DNA of 64,000 nt from Vibrio sp. BS-M-Sm-2. GTDB taxonomy: Bacteria > Pseudomonadota > Gammaproteobacteria > Enterobacterales > Vibrionaceae. Every line of letters begins with the position of its first letter. Within the stretch, counting starts at the first letter, position 1. The notes below the pieces were generated by a model. That model did not search any database. It was not told the origin of the DNA and worked only from the letters and a program-made list of their open reading frames with translations. Below, piece after piece: positions 45,842-55,123 of this stretch. Location: the NCBI RefSeq assembly GCF_041504345.1, contig NZ_CP167894.1, forward strand, positions 496,001 through 560,000. Direction: 5' to 3'. The position numbers and the translations under genes were made by a program.

Positions 45842-47584
45842 ATGTATACACTCCGCCCGTACCAAGCTGATTCCGTAAAATCAGTGATTCATTACTTCAG
45901 AAAACACCAAACTCCGGCTGTTCTTGTGCTTCCGACAGGTGCTGGGAAAAGCCTTGTAATTGCAGAACTGGCAAGGCTTGCGAAAGGTCGTGTACTGGTA
46001 CTTGCTCACGTAAAAGAGCTGGTTGAGCAGAACCATGAAAAGTATGAAGGCTACGGGCTGAAGGGGTCGATCTTCTCTGCGGGTTTAGGACGTAAAGAGA
46101 CCGACCAACAAGTCGTGTTTGCTTCGGTGCAATCCGTCGTTCGAAACCTCGACTCATTCTCTAACCAATTTTCACTATTGGTGATCGATGAGTGTCACCG
46201 TGTTCCCGATGAAAAGACCAGTAGCTATCAAAAAGTAATCACTCACTTGCGTGAGAATAACCCGGGCATCAAGGTGCTTGGATTAACCGCTACCCCTTAT
46301 CGTCTTGGTATGGGGTGGCTTTACCAATACCACACACGTGGACAAGTTCGATCTGAAGAACCTCGCTTTTTCAGAGACTGTATTTTCGAACTTCCAATTC
46401 GCTACCTGCTCGACGAAGGCTTCTTAACCCCTGCACGTATGATCGATGCGCCAGTTTTAAGCTATGACTTTTCACAGTTAAAGCCAGCGAGCACTGGTCG
46501 CTATAAAGAAGCCGAACTCGACATGGTGATCGAGCAATCTAAACGCGCTACTCCACAAATTGTCGACCAAATCATTGAACTGGCCAAAGACAAACTCGGC
46601 ATCATGGTATTTGCTGCGACGGTTCGACACGCACAAGAGATCCTTGGCTTATTGCCAGAAGGCGAATCATCAATTGTAATTGGTGACACGCCTACGCTAG
46701 AGCGCGATCAAATCATCAACGATTTCAAAGAACGTAAGATCAAATTCTTAGTCAACGTATCGGTATTAACCACAGGCTTTGACGCGCCGCATGTCGATTT
46801 AATAGCGATTCTACGCCCAACTGAATCCATCAGCTTGTACCAGCAAATCGTTGGTCGTGGCTTACGTTTGTCTCCAGGTAAAAAAGAGTGTTTAGTGCTC
46901 GACTATGCGGGCAACAGTTACGATCTATACCAACCTGAAGTGGGCGACCCAAAACCCGATTCAGACAGTGAAATCATCACCATCCCTTGCCCGGCTTGCG
47001 GTTTCAATAACAATTTTTGGGGGAAATTGGACAGCAACGGCTTCTTGCTTGAACACTTTGGTCGTAAATGCCAAGGCTACTTTACCGATGAAGACACTGG
47101 CGAACGCGAACACTGTAATTATCGCTTCCGAGCGAAATATTGTGGTGAATGTGGGGCCGATAACGACATTGCCGCGCGTATTTGTCATGAGTGCGATGCA
47201 ACCTTAGTCGACCCAGACAAAAAACTTAAAGAGGCACTGAACCTAAAAGATGCTTTGGTATTCGAGTGCTTAGAAATGGACCTCAACGTGCTTAAAGATG
47301 ATAAAGATAAATCACAACTTAAAGTCACCTATCGCGGTGAAAACCAAGCGCAAGTGCATGAGTTTTGGTCATTAACCACCAAAAAGCAGAAGCAGAACTT
47401 CAAAGACCAGTTTGTTCGCCCTCACCTTGCAGACAGACACCGCCCTTTTGAAGAAGCGTCACCAACGAAAGTGGTTGCTCACCAACACAGATTCCGGCCA
47501 CCTCAATTCGTCATCGCACGTAAAGTCGGACGCTTTTGGAAAATGAGAGACAAGATATTCGAAGACGAGCTTCAACAACGCTAG
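45842..47584 (+). CDS. radD: RadD (YejH) DEAD/DEAH-family DNA repair ATPase
   Basis: A 580-residue superfamily 2 helicase-like ATPase (E. coli RadD 586). Motif I is PTGAGKS, motif II DECH in 'LLVIDECHRVP', motif III 'GLTATPYR', motif VI 'QQIVGRGLRLSPGK'. A zinc-binding region near residues 382-460 carries CPAC, CGECG and CHEC pairs. RadD acts in homologous recombination and double-strand break repair with RecA. The ATG at 45842 (MYTLRPYQADSV) is chosen by homology; the SD is weak. Confidence 0.95.
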   Translation: MYTLRPYQADSVKSVIHYFRKHQTPAVLVLPTGAGKSLVIAELARLAKGRVLVLAHVKELVEQNHEKYEGYGLKGSIFSAGLGRKETDQQVVFASVQSVVRNLDSFSNQFSLLVIDECHRVPDEKTSSYQKVITHLRENNPGIKVLGLTATPYRLGMGWLYQYHTRGQVRSEEPRFFRDCIFELPIRYLLDEGFLTPARMIDAPVLSYDFSQLKPASTGRYKEAELDMVIEQSKRATPQIVDQIIELAKDKLGIMVFAATVRHAQEILGLLPEGESSIVIGDTPTLERDQIINDFKERKIKFLVNVSVLTTGFDAPHVDLIAILRPTESISLYQQIVGRGLRLSPGKKECLVLDYAGNSYDLYQPEVGDPKPDSDSEIITIPCPACGFNNNFWGKLDSNGFLLEHFGRKCQGYFTDEDTGEREHCNYRFRAKYCGECGADNDIAARICHECDATLVDPDKKLKEALNLKDALVFECLEMDLNVLKDDKDKSQLKVTYRGENQAQVHEFWSLTTKKQKQNFKDQFVRPHLADRHRPFEEASPTKVVAHQHRFRPPQFVIARKVGRFWKMRDKIFEDELQQR

Positions 47585-47745
47585 ATATTATGTTCTTAAC
47601 ACTCAATGGTTAGTCTGCAGTTATCAAGTCTTTAACCAATAAGTTTGAAGTTTTTAGGTTCAAATTCTCATTATTAATCAGGTTCACTTTCTGTTCAGAA
47701 TTACTTTTTTATACTGAACGCTATCAACCTTCTCTAGGATTCGCT

Positions 47746-48144
47746 ATGTTTAGTAAAGCTATGATTTCTTTGTTTTCTATAAGCTTAGGCTTATTTGTTT
47801 CTGCTGGCGCATGGGCTGACTCACATCATAATGGTCACGACCTAGTACAAGACGTTCACAAAGCAGGAACTCGTATCGAATTTGAAGAAGATCAAGACGA
47901 AGTCTATGAAGCGGTTCGAGAAGGTTATATCCGCCCTTTCTCAGAAATGTATGCAGCGGTTGAAAACGATCTTCATGGTCGAATTATTAAAGTAGAGCTA
48001 GAAGAAGATGACGACATTTGGGTGTATGAACTAAAAATCAATTACCAAAACAACATCATCAAAGTCGAATACAACGCTGAGACGTTAGAAATGCTCATGA
48101 TTAAAGGCCGAAACTTTAAAGACGCAATTAAGCACGGTGAATAA
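47746..48144 (+). CDS. PepSY-domain periplasmic protein upstream of the two-component genes (DbfQ-like)
   Basis: A 132-residue protein with a signal peptide (MFSKAMISLFSISLGLFVSAGAWA) and a PepSY-like domain ('IIKVELEEDDDIWVYELKIN', 'YNAETLEMLMIKG'). It precedes a PhoP-type regulator and PhoQ-type sensor, an arrangement in which the PepSY protein often modulates the sensor. Its position right after radD corresponds, from memory, to the gene before dbfRS in V. cholerae. CTAGGA precedes the ATG. Its final codons are repeated, in imperfect form, in the spacer that follows. Confidence 0.85.
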   Translation: MFSKAMISLFSISLGLFVSAGAWADSHHNGHDLVQDVHKAGTRIEFEEDQDEVYEAVREGYIRPFSEMYAAVENDLHGRIIKVELEEDDDIWVYELKINYQNNIIKVEYNAETLEMLMIKGRNFKDAIKHGE

Positions 48145-48202
48145 GTAAGAGCCGCAACTTTAAAGACACCATTAATCACGACGAGCAATTAAGCACAACG
48201 AA
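48107..48202 (+). repeat. Imperfect local duplication at the end of the PepSY gene
   Basis: A 34-base segment coding the C-terminus (48107-48140, GCCGAAACTTTAAAGACG...) reappears at 48151-48184 with six differences, and GCAATTAAGCAC from it (48124-48135) recurs exactly at 48185-48196. The copies are in the spacer before the response regulator. A related CAATTTAAGCACAAC is found after that gene at 48923-48937. Confidence 0.75.
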
Positions 48203-48231
48203 CAGTCATTACAGAATTAAGAAGAACAATT

Positions 48232-48891
48232 ATGAAAATTTTAGTCGTTGAAGACGAGCCTCGTTTGGGCCAACAAATTATTGAAACACTTGAGGGAGCC
48301 GACTGGGTTCCAGAGCTTTCTCAAGATGGTATTGATGCACTCTACCGTGCAACATCAGAAGAGTGGGACGCGATTGTTCTCGATTTAGGTTTACCTAAGC
48401 TTGATGGCCTTACCGTATTAAAAGGCATTCGAGACGAAAACATTAACACACCAGTAATTATTTTAAGTGCTCGTGACACCCTAACTCAGCGTGTTGAGGG
48501 CTTGAATGCAGGTGCAGATGATTACCTAACTAAGCCATTCGAAATGGTTGAACTTATCGCCCGCATTCGTGCTCAACTACGCCGAGCGTCAGGCAGTGCG
48601 GCACCGATACTTCAAATTGGTGATTTAAGCCTAGATACACGCAGTTCTAAAGTGTTATGGCAAGGCCAAGCCGTCAGCTTGACAGCATTGGAGTACAAAG
48701 TTGTTGCTTACTTCATGCATAACCAAAACAAGGTTATCTCGCGCACTGAGTTGGTTGAGCACATCTACAAACAAGACTTCGACCGCGATTCAAACACCGT
48801 GGAAGTGTTTATCGGGCGTATTCGTAAGAAAATCGCACCTAAGATCATCAAAACCGTTCGTGGCCTTGGCTACCAACTGAATGCTGAATAA
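48232..48891 (+). CDS. OmpR/PhoP-family response regulator (DbfR-like)
   Basis: A 219-residue regulator: receiver domain (1-115) with D51 in 'AIVLDLGLPKLDG' and K in LTKPF, and an OmpR-type winged helix (about 128-219) ending 'KIIKTVRGLGYQL'. It is close to PhoP/QseB proteins. From position after radD and the PepSY gene it is probably the orthologue of V. cholerae DbfR, which with DbfS controls biofilm dispersal. AAGAAG precedes the ATG. The sensor follows 121 bases later. Confidence 0.9.
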   Translation: MKILVVEDEPRLGQQIIETLEGADWVPELSQDGIDALYRATSEEWDAIVLDLGLPKLDGLTVLKGIRDENINTPVIILSARDTLTQRVEGLNAGADDYLTKPFEMVELIARIRAQLRRASGSAAPILQIGDLSLDTRSSKVLWQGQAVSLTALEYKVVAYFMHNQNKVISRTELVEHIYKQDFDRDSNTVEVFIGRIRKKIAPKIIKTVRGLGYQLNAE

Positions 48892-49012
48892 TGCTGTATT
48901 TAATTAAGCTAAGAGCAGTCGTCAATTTAAGCACAACCATCAATTAAGTGGACAGCCTGTGCTGACCATCGTTGTTCTCATAGCAAGATGAGCAAAGACA
49001 GGCTGATAACGT

Positions 49013-50359
49013 ATGAATCTAAAAAAACGAACACTTAAAAACGTCAGTCTAAAAAGCCGCTTGCTCCTCGCCGCGGCTTTTTGGCTAGGTGCGATGATAT
49101 TAGCGGCAGGCGTTGGAATACCTAAGTTGGTTAACGATTACTTGGTCGATGACGTCAAGCAACAGCTCAGCCTAACCATGGACGAGTTAACCGCCAACAT
49201 AGAAACCAACGACAATGGTAACCTCATCATGGCAGAGCGTCTGTCTGACCCTAGGTTTAACCAACCCTACAGTGGTATTTATTGGCGAGCGGCTACCCAA
49301 GACCAGATTATTCGAGCTCGATCTCTATGGGACAAAGACCTCACCATCAAGCGTTCTCCTATCCACACATCGGTCAAAGGGCCACAAGATGAGAAGCTGA
49401 TTTACATTGAGCAAGACATCTACTTACCTGAACTAAATGAGCCCGTTACCATCACCATAGGTATTGATGAAGACCCACTAGAATCCACATTGACCGAGCT
49501 TACTAGTCAAGTATGGTTGATTCTGATGTTGTTGTTTGTGGGTGTGCTACTGCTCATCGGCATTCAAGTCAGTTGGTCGTTATTACCACTCAGCAAGATG
49601 CAACGTGAACTGGTAATGTTAAGAAACGGCGAGCAACAAGGGTTAAGCGATAACTACCCGAAAGAGGTTTCTCCGCTAGTTTCTGACCTCAATGCCCTAC
49701 TCTTCCACTATCAAGAGTTATTGGAGCGAGCTCGCAACCACGCTGGAAACCTATCTCACGCGTTGAAAACACCGCTTTCCGTTCTGAAAAATGAGATAGA
49801 GCGACTGCCCGAGGATGACAAAGCACTGCTGCAACAGCCCATTCATCAAATTCAAAGCCAAATAGATTATCACCTTGGCCGAGCGCGTATGGCCGGTGCA
49901 ATGAACATTCTTTCTGTGAAGTCTTCACCTTGCGAGCGTGTCGAAGCGATCTCAATGGCGTTTGATAAAGTGTATGCCGCCAATGAAGTCACCATGATTA
50001 ACGAGCTAGACTCTGAGATTGAAGTGGCGGTAGAAAAAACCGATCTTGATGAAATGGTCGGTAACCTACTCGAGAACAGTTACAAGTGGGCGAGCAGCAT
50101 TATTCGAGTCCATGCAAATGAACTCGACGATGGCAACATAGAATTGGTGATTGAAGATGATGGCCAAGGCATTCCTGAAGAGAAACTTGAGCAAGTGACC
50201 AAACGTGGCGTTCGACTCGATGAAACCACACCAGGAACAGGCTTGGGGCTTAACATCGTAAATGAAATGGCGCACAGTTACCGAGGCAGCTTAACGCTCG
50301 GCAAGAGCTCAATGGGCGGATTAAAAGCCTCTCTGGTACTTAAAATAAGTAAAGGCTGA
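49013..50359 (+). CDS. PhoQ-like sensor histidine kinase (DbfS-like)
   Basis: A 448-residue membrane kinase: first membrane helix about 18-40, periplasmic sensor about 41-160, second helix about 165-188, HAMP-like linker, H-box 'NHAGNLSHALKTPLSVLKNE', N-box 'MVGNLLENSYKWASS', and ATP motifs 'IEDDGQGIPEE' and 'GTGLGLNIVNEMAHS'. The short kinase core is like PhoQ. It is paired with the regulator just upstream and likely regulated by the PepSY protein. The dbfS assignment rests on synteny recalled from V. cholerae. Confidence 0.9.
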   Translation: MNLKKRTLKNVSLKSRLLLAAAFWLGAMILAAGVGIPKLVNDYLVDDVKQQLSLTMDELTANIETNDNGNLIMAERLSDPRFNQPYSGIYWRAATQDQIIRARSLWDKDLTIKRSPIHTSVKGPQDEKLIYIEQDIYLPELNEPVTITIGIDEDPLESTLTELTSQVWLILMLLFVGVLLLIGIQVSWSLLPLSKMQRELVMLRNGEQQGLSDNYPKEVSPLVSDLNALLFHYQELLERARNHAGNLSHALKTPLSVLKNEIERLPEDDKALLQQPIHQIQSQIDYHLGRARMAGAMNILSVKSSPCERVEAISMAFDKVYAANEVTMINELDSEIEVAVEKTDLDEMVGNLLENSYKWASSIIRVHANELDDGNIELVIEDDGQGIPEEKLEQVTKRGVRLDETTPGTGLGLNIVNEMAHSYRGSLTLGKSSMGGLKASLVLKISKG

Positions 50360-50418
50360 ACAAGCTAAGTAAAAGTTAAACACAATAAGCCCTAACGTAA
50401 TGCTAGGGCATACAAACT

Positions 50419-51726
50419 CTATATATCGTTCACAGCGACATCCCAAGCTTGGGAATCATCACTCAGGGTCGTTGCTCCAATCATTAAAATTCTACCATCA
50501 GTATAATAATCATGATCTTCATCGATCACTTCCACAGTTGCCAATGGATACTTATCTAACTCAATATCAGGCAGTAACGTACGAATCTGATTAGCGAGCC
50601 TATCTCGCTCTTCATCAACGTTAGGGTCAATGTTATGAAGTATGGTCACAATACCTGAATAAGGAGTGACTTTAAGGCCATCATCATAGCTGATTGCGCC
50701 TAACCATTGAGGCTGATTAGTTTGAATATCAACACCAGCACGCCACCAGCGAATATGGCTGCGCTTCATCAGGTTACCCGGCAATTGAAACGCCATATCT
50801 TGCGGCTTGTCTCGCCAATATAAATCGGACACTGGCGGTGTTTTGTCTCTGAGCAATGCGAGATAACCAGCCCATTCAATCTCATTTCTAGAAAAGGTTT
50901 GATTCTCTATCCAGCCTAATTGCTGCATTAAATCTCTTGGGGTTGAGCCCACATAAATCACGTTGATCGCTTGTGCTGAATAGAATGACGATTTCCCTGG
51001 GAATGCTTTATAGGAAACCGAGTTCCAATCTACTTTACTAATTTGAGCCGTACCTTGTTGATTCTGAAAATCATCGGCCTTCCAGAAAAAGTGTGCGTAA
51101 TTTGCAAACAATACCCACGCCAACAACAGCGCACTCGACTTAAGAACCAAGCGTCGCCACTTCATTCGGTAACCGATAATGGTGAAGACCAATACCGCGA
51201 ACACACCCACGATCAAGCTATTATGCTCAGAGATAAATATCTTAAGGCTATTAAGCCACGGAAAGCTTTCAACGCCATGCGCCAGCAACATGCCCCAAGC
51301 AATGAACTGTCCACCACCAAGAACCAAACCAGTAAAGGCCAACACACTGAAATTGCGCCACGGTACACGATGCGAGCCAGCAATAAATGGTACAACCCAA
51401 GCAATAGGTCCTAACAAACGAGCAAAAAGAATGATATATGTGCCTTTGCGAGCAATCAGGTAGCGGCAGCGCGCAATTAATCTTTTGGTTTTAGGGCGAA
51501 ACTTAATGAGCCTTCGTTGCGCCTTAGCACCGTATTTATAACCTATAAAATAACTGAGTTGATCACCAAGCAAGCCACCTAGCATCACTAAAACTAACGC
51601 CATCCATGCACCTGAATACAATTGAAAGCCCGCTGCGATAAAAAAAGGCTCTCCCGGTACAAATAGGTTTGGGCCTATGAGAGCATCACCCAATGCTCCC
51701 AAAAACAGCCCTAGTCCATCAAACAT
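50419..51726 (-). CDS. DedA-family membrane protein fused to an LssY-like C-terminal domain
   Basis: A 435-residue protein. The N-terminal 215 residues form a DedA/SNARE-associated membrane domain ('NLFVPGEPFFIAAGFQLYSG', 'ILFARLLGPIAWVVPFIAGS') and the rest is a soluble LssY C-terminal domain ('AINVIYVGSTPRDLMQQLGW', 'YWRDKPQDMAFQ'). DedA proteins help recycle undecaprenyl phosphate or flip phospholipids; the LssY part is of unknown function. GAGG precedes the ATG. It starts 14 bases after a glycosyltransferase gene, so both probably act on an envelope lipid or glycan. Confidence 0.9.
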   Translation of the reverse strand: MFDGLGLFLGALGDALIGPNLFVPGEPFFIAAGFQLYSGAWMALVLVMLGGLLGDQLSYFIGYKYGAKAQRRLIKFRPKTKRLIARCRYLIARKGTYIILFARLLGPIAWVVPFIAGSHRVPWRNFSVLAFTGLVLGGGQFIAWGMLLAHGVESFPWLNSLKIFISEHNSLIVGVFAVLVFTIIGYRMKWRRLVLKSSALLLAWVLFANYAHFFWKADDFQNQQGTAQISKVDWNSVSYKAFPGKSSFYSAQAINVIYVGSTPRDLMQQLGWIENQTFSRNEIEWAGYLALLRDKTPPVSDLYWRDKPQDMAFQLPGNLMKRSHIRWWRAGVDIQTNQPQWLGAISYDDGLKVTPYSGIVTILHNIDPNVDEERDRLANQIRTLLPDIELDKYPLATVEVIDEDHDYYTDGRILMIGATTLSDDSQAWDVAVNDI

Positions 51727-51740
51727 AACAACCTCAATGC

Positions 51741-52469
51741 TTACTGTTCTTTATAGTGACCAAACTTGTAATTCATCTCATTGTTACGCATTTCTCCTTT
51801 AAAGAAGCGTCTGACATTGGCTTTAAGGTAAGTTGAGCCTGTCTTCACAACGCCATCTTGATCTAATCGACGTGGGTCAAACCCAAAGGTCAGATTTAGA
51901 AACCTAAAGCGCCATGTCTTGCTTGCACGTTTAACGTAGTCACAATCTTCACACAGTACGATCTCTTCATCGAAACCACCGATTTCTTCATGTGCTCGTT
52001 TCGTCGAGAAAATACACGCGCCAATCGCCGTAGGAAAAAAGAACTGGGTAGTAAACAGGCCTGCGTTAAATAGCCCATAACCAAACTTGTGCACAAGCGG
52101 CAAACCTTTCGAACTCATGTACACACCTGCGACCTCAAGCTTGTTCTCTTCTAGTTCATAAAGCGCTTTTGCAAGGAAGTTTCGAGGCAAGCTCACATCG
52201 GCATCTAAAAAAAGGATTCTGTTGTACTGAGCCAAAGAAGCGCCAGTATTTCTGCCAAGGCTCACACCACGATTTTCCATATGATGAACAGTTAATTTTG
52301 GCAACGCGCTTTCATAAGCTTGTGCCACTCCTCTTGTGTTGTCTTCACTGTTCGAGTCGACAACAATCACTTCAAACTCTTGGTGGGTTTGCACGCTCAA
52401 CTCTTCCATTAAGCGGCTAATACGTTTCTCTTCGTTTAGTGTAATAACGACAATGCTGACCGGTTCCAT
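51741..52469 (-). CDS. Family 2 glycosyltransferase
   Basis: A 242-residue GT-A fold enzyme: 'SIVVITLNEEKRISRLMEEL' at the N-terminus, the metal-binding DxD in 'RILFLDADVSLP' and an acceptor-side 'IVLCEDCDYVKRA'. No membrane helices are obvious, so it is probably peripheral to the cytoplasmic face. AGGTG precedes the ATG. It leads a two-gene operon with the DedA/LssY protein. Donor and acceptor are unknown. Confidence 0.88.
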   Translation of the reverse strand: MEPVSIVVITLNEEKRISRLMEELSVQTHQEFEVIVVDSNSEDNTRGVAQAYESALPKLTVHHMENRGVSLGRNTGASLAQYNRILFLDADVSLPRNFLAKALYELEENKLEVAGVYMSSKGLPLVHKFGYGLFNAGLFTTQFFFPTAIGACIFSTKRAHEEIGGFDEEIVLCEDCDYVKRASKTWRFRFLNLTFGFDPRRLDQDGVVKTGSTYLKANVRRFFKGEMRNNEMNYKFGHYKEQ

Positions 52470-52706
52470 ATTTTCACCTATTCATTCTGCTGTTTAATTA
52501 ACACTAAGATTAACTAACCAAGCCTTAACCAAGCCTTAGCTAAGCATTCATTTTCCGTTCATTAACTTGATGATTTAGCAGCGATATAAATAGATAAGAA
52601 TGGCGATGTAATAGGGGCTAAAATGGGCTCAACAAGCATTAGCGAACGTTTTATCTCCAAACGAACCCATTATTGAAGGAAATTCACTTTGAGGTGGGCT
52701 TCTGAC

Positions 52707-52735
52707 TTGCTCATATTGGAATGTGATGTTAGTAT
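52707..52735 (+). promoter_or_regulatory. Candidate rplY promoter
   Basis: TTGCTC and TAGTAT are separated by 17 bases, giving a start near 52742 and a leader of about 97 bases. Match to consensus is only moderate. Confidence 0.4.
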
Positions 52736-52741
52736 CCGCGC

Positions 52742-52838
52742 TCGCTTAAGCATGAACTCGTTTATGCCTAGGCATTACCACATACTCAAGGTCGCATTGA
52801 GGTGTGAAGTTAATTTTTACTAATTTGAGAGTAAAACT
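52742..52838 (+). promoter_or_regulatory. Structured 5' leader of rplY
   Basis: Two hairpins precede the ribosome binding site: GCATGAAC/GTTTATGC (52750-52767) and CACATACTCAA/TTGAGgTGTG (52779-52806, one bulge). L25 is reported to repress its own translation through a leader of this kind in gammaproteobacteria. The folds were drawn by eye. Confidence 0.5.
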
Positions 52839-53117
52839 ATGAAATTTGAAGCAGTAGTACGTACTGAACTAGGTAAAGGTGCGAGCCGCCGCCTACGTCA
52901 CGCTGGTAAATTCCCAGCTGTAATCTACGGTGGCGAAGCAGCAGCTGTAGCTATCGAACTTGTTCACGCTGACGTGATCAACCAAATGGATAAGCCTGAA
53001 TTCTACGAAGCAATCACTCTACTGATTGACGGCGCAGAAGTTAAGGTTAAGCCGCAAGACGTTCAACGTCACGCGTTCAAGCCAAAAGTTGAGCACATGG
53101 ACTTCATCCGTATCTAA
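52839..53117 (+). CDS. rplY: 50S ribosomal protein L25
   Basis: A 92-residue L25/RplY of the short gammaproteobacterial form without a CTC-type extension. It begins '[20 protein letters not shown]' and ends '[10 protein letters not shown]'. It binds 5S rRNA in the large subunit. Codon use is extremely biased, as for ribosomal proteins. GAGAG precedes the ATG. The gene is monocistronic with a structured leader in front and a strong terminator behind. Confidence 0.97.
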   Translation: MKFEAVVRTELGKGASRRLRHAGKFPAVIYGGEAAAVAIELVHADVINQMDKPEFYEAITLLIDGAEVKVKPQDVQRHAFKPKVEHMDFIRI

Positions 53118-53204
53118 TTCCCTACCAAGGAATAAGATTGGATTAATCCAGCCTTCTGCATAGAAAAGATAATCGATCTTACCAGTCGAGAAATCTAGAA
53201 ATTC

Positions 53205-53236
53205 GAAACCCCGATGCTACCAACATCGGGGTTTCA
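53205..53236 (+). terminator. Terminator after rplY
   Basis: A 12-bp stem GAAACCCCGATG/CATCGGGGTTTC, followed by ACCGTTTTT. Confidence 0.85.
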
Positions 53237-53284
53237 CCGTTTTTGGGCCCTCAAAAACGTCTTAAACATGTTATCGAATCCAAA

Positions 53285-53677
53285 CTAAAGATAACTACCC
53301 ACTCGCTCCACTTCTCTCAAAGCAATACCATCGGCCGCTATACCAACAGGAGCAGTATTTAGCGAATACCACGCGATGCTGTCAGCTTCTTGTGCGATTA
53401 TCTCCCCTTCCCATTGGGTTACCACAAAGTAATGAATCAACTGGGTCTCTGTTGTTGGGTGGTAAAGTGAACATAAGAACGTGTATTCAGTAGGAGTAAC
53501 GTTGAGCTCTTCTTTAAGCTCACGAAACAACGCCTGTACCTGACTTTCACCGCGCTCAATATGACCGCCAGGTATGGTAATCAATCCCGGATCCGTCTCT
53601 TTAGACTCGCTGCGTTTTTCTAACAATACTTGTGATTCGTTCAGCAAGATAAAAGAAACACACTCATGTACATCCAT
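53285..53677 (-). CDS. Nudix hydrolase
   Basis: A 130-residue Nudix protein with the motif G-x5-E-x7-REL-x2-EL in 'GGHIERGESQVQALFRELKE', the glutamates of which bind the metal. Such enzymes cleave nucleoside diphosphates linked to another group. The substrate is not predictable. AAGGA precedes the ATG. It follows the RDD gene by 30 bases on the same strand and may share its transcript. Confidence 0.9.
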   Translation of the reverse strand: MDVHECVSFILLNESQVLLEKRSESKETDPGLITIPGGHIERGESQVQALFRELKEELNVTPTEYTFLCSLYHPTTETQLIHYFVVTQWEGEIIAQEADSIAWYSLNTAPVGIAADGIALREVERVGSYL

Positions 53678-53707
53678 CGATTTTTCCTTAAGCCAAAGTT
53701 TAGATAA

Positions 53708-54217
53708 TTAGACTTTCTTTACGACAACAGAGCCCGCAATGAAATCATGAATCGCTCTGCGTTTATGATTAAATAGCATGGAGATGAACTCTAAAAGAAC
53801 CCATCCGATCATTGCGTACCCAACAAAAATAAAGGCCCGGCCTTGCTCTAAACTTTCCCAAGTCTGGCCGTAAAAAGACAGTTGCGCGTAAGCATAGAGA
53901 CTAAAGGGTATAAGCATAATTGGGACAATATCTCTCATACAAGACTGTTTGAGGGTTAGGTTTCGACTTTCAGATACATCGACTACTTTCACTCGGGTGA
54001 CCATCTTACCGATTGTTTGCCCAAATTTAGCATGCATGCCAACGTAGTAAGTGACACCAATTAGTGAATTCACCGCTCCCCAAGCAAAAATACCACCTGA
54101 ACTTATCACGCCAGAAAGTACATAATCATCTATCCACTCCAAAGGTAAAAATACGATTGAATCTATCCAGATAGCGAAGAAGCGTCTCCAGAAATTAGAA
54201 TACTTATTGGCATACAT
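53708..54217 (-). CDS. RDD-family membrane protein
   Basis: A 169-residue inner-membrane protein with three to four hydrophobic segments and the RDD features 'FWRRFFAIWIDSIVFLPLEW' and 'GQTIGKMVTRVKVVD'. RDD proteins are poorly understood; one has been described as a Na+/H+ antiporter. AAGGA precedes the ATG. It is probably co-transcribed with the Nudix gene downstream. Confidence 0.85.
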   Translation of the reverse strand: MYANKYSNFWRRFFAIWIDSIVFLPLEWIDDYVLSGVISSGGIFAWGAVNSLIGVTYYVGMHAKFGQTIGKMVTRVKVVDVSESRNLTLKQSCMRDIVPIMLIPFSLYAYAQLSFYGQTWESLEQGRAFIFVGYAMIGWVLLEFISMLFNHKRRAIHDFIAGSVVVKKV

Positions 54218-54367
54218 TTTTGTTCCTTGGTCTCTATTGGCAATAAAGCACAGACCTTACAACACATCAGTTTTTAATACATTCAACTGGCTATGATTTA
54301 TAAAACAAATGCGAAGCGGCATGCATATGCCAATGATTTACCCCACCGATTTGCAGGCTCACTAAGC

Positions 54368-55123
54368 TCACGACAAATTCTTGCTTAGCCTTTCATACAA
54401 CTCCAAGGCTTCAACTTTAGAGGTTAATTGCCCGAGAACGTATTGGTGTGCTAATTCAATATCGTCACTTTGTTCTGAATAATGACGCTTGGCTACAGCA
54501 GTGCACTGGCTCAGGTTGGTGTACCAACTGCCGTCTTTCTCAGCGACAAAGTAGTACGCCGCCCGCACCAACTTCTTGCCAATCACCTTAGCGACATCCG
54601 CATCAGTCATTGTTTTAAAGGTCGAACTCATTTGATCCAGAAATGTAGACAAGTCGCCATTGAGAGCTTGGGCTATTTCACTACTAGGTTTGTAACGTGG
54701 AAAATCAATAGCTAGATCATTACCCCAAATACAACAGCAACAGTGCTTGAGCCAAAACTGCCAATGGAATTTTTCTTGTGGTTGCAACACTTCTGAAAGA
54801 AAGCCAGGGTCGATATCAAGCTTACTGACTTGGGGATATGCTTTGGGAATGGTGTCATAAAGGTGTTGAAATAGTCGCTTCTCTTTTTGACCAATAGGTG
54901 TATTGAGTACGATAGAAACATCCAAATCCGAGCGACCAACAACCGCCGTTCCTCTCGGCACACTTCCGTATAGATAGATACCATCAATTTGATTCGGAAG
55001 GCCACTTAACAACGAATCAATAACGGCACTCACAACCTCTTGGAATTCGGGAGCGATATTCTTATGAGAGTATAGGTTTTCGATGAACCCGTCTTTGTCG
55101 AGACCTCTAGTTTGATTCAGCAT
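54368..55123 (-). CDS. Nucleotidyltransferase-domain protein
   Basis: A 251-residue protein with a Pol beta-type nucleotidyltransferase fold: 'IDGIYLYGSVPRGTAVVGRS' then DLDVSIVL, i.e. the GS-x10-DxD signature. The C-terminal helical part resembles that of aminoglycoside nucleotidyltransferases, but the likeness is too general to predict resistance. Its ATG overlaps the end of the nitrilase-like gene by 17 bases, with GGAAAG upstream, so the two form an operon. Confidence 0.82.
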   Translation of the reverse strand: MLNQTRGLDKDGFIENLYSHKNIAPEFQEVVSAVIDSLLSGLPNQIDGIYLYGSVPRGTAVVGRSDLDVSIVLNTPIGQKEKRLFQHLYDTIPKAYPQVSKLDIDPGFLSEVLQPQEKFHWQFWLKHCCCCIWGNDLAIDFPRYKPSSEIAQALNGDLSTFLDQMSSTFKTMTDADVAKVIGKKLVRAAYYFVAEKDGSWYTNLSQCTAVAKRHYSEQSDDIELAHQYVLGQLTSKVEALELYERLSKNLS

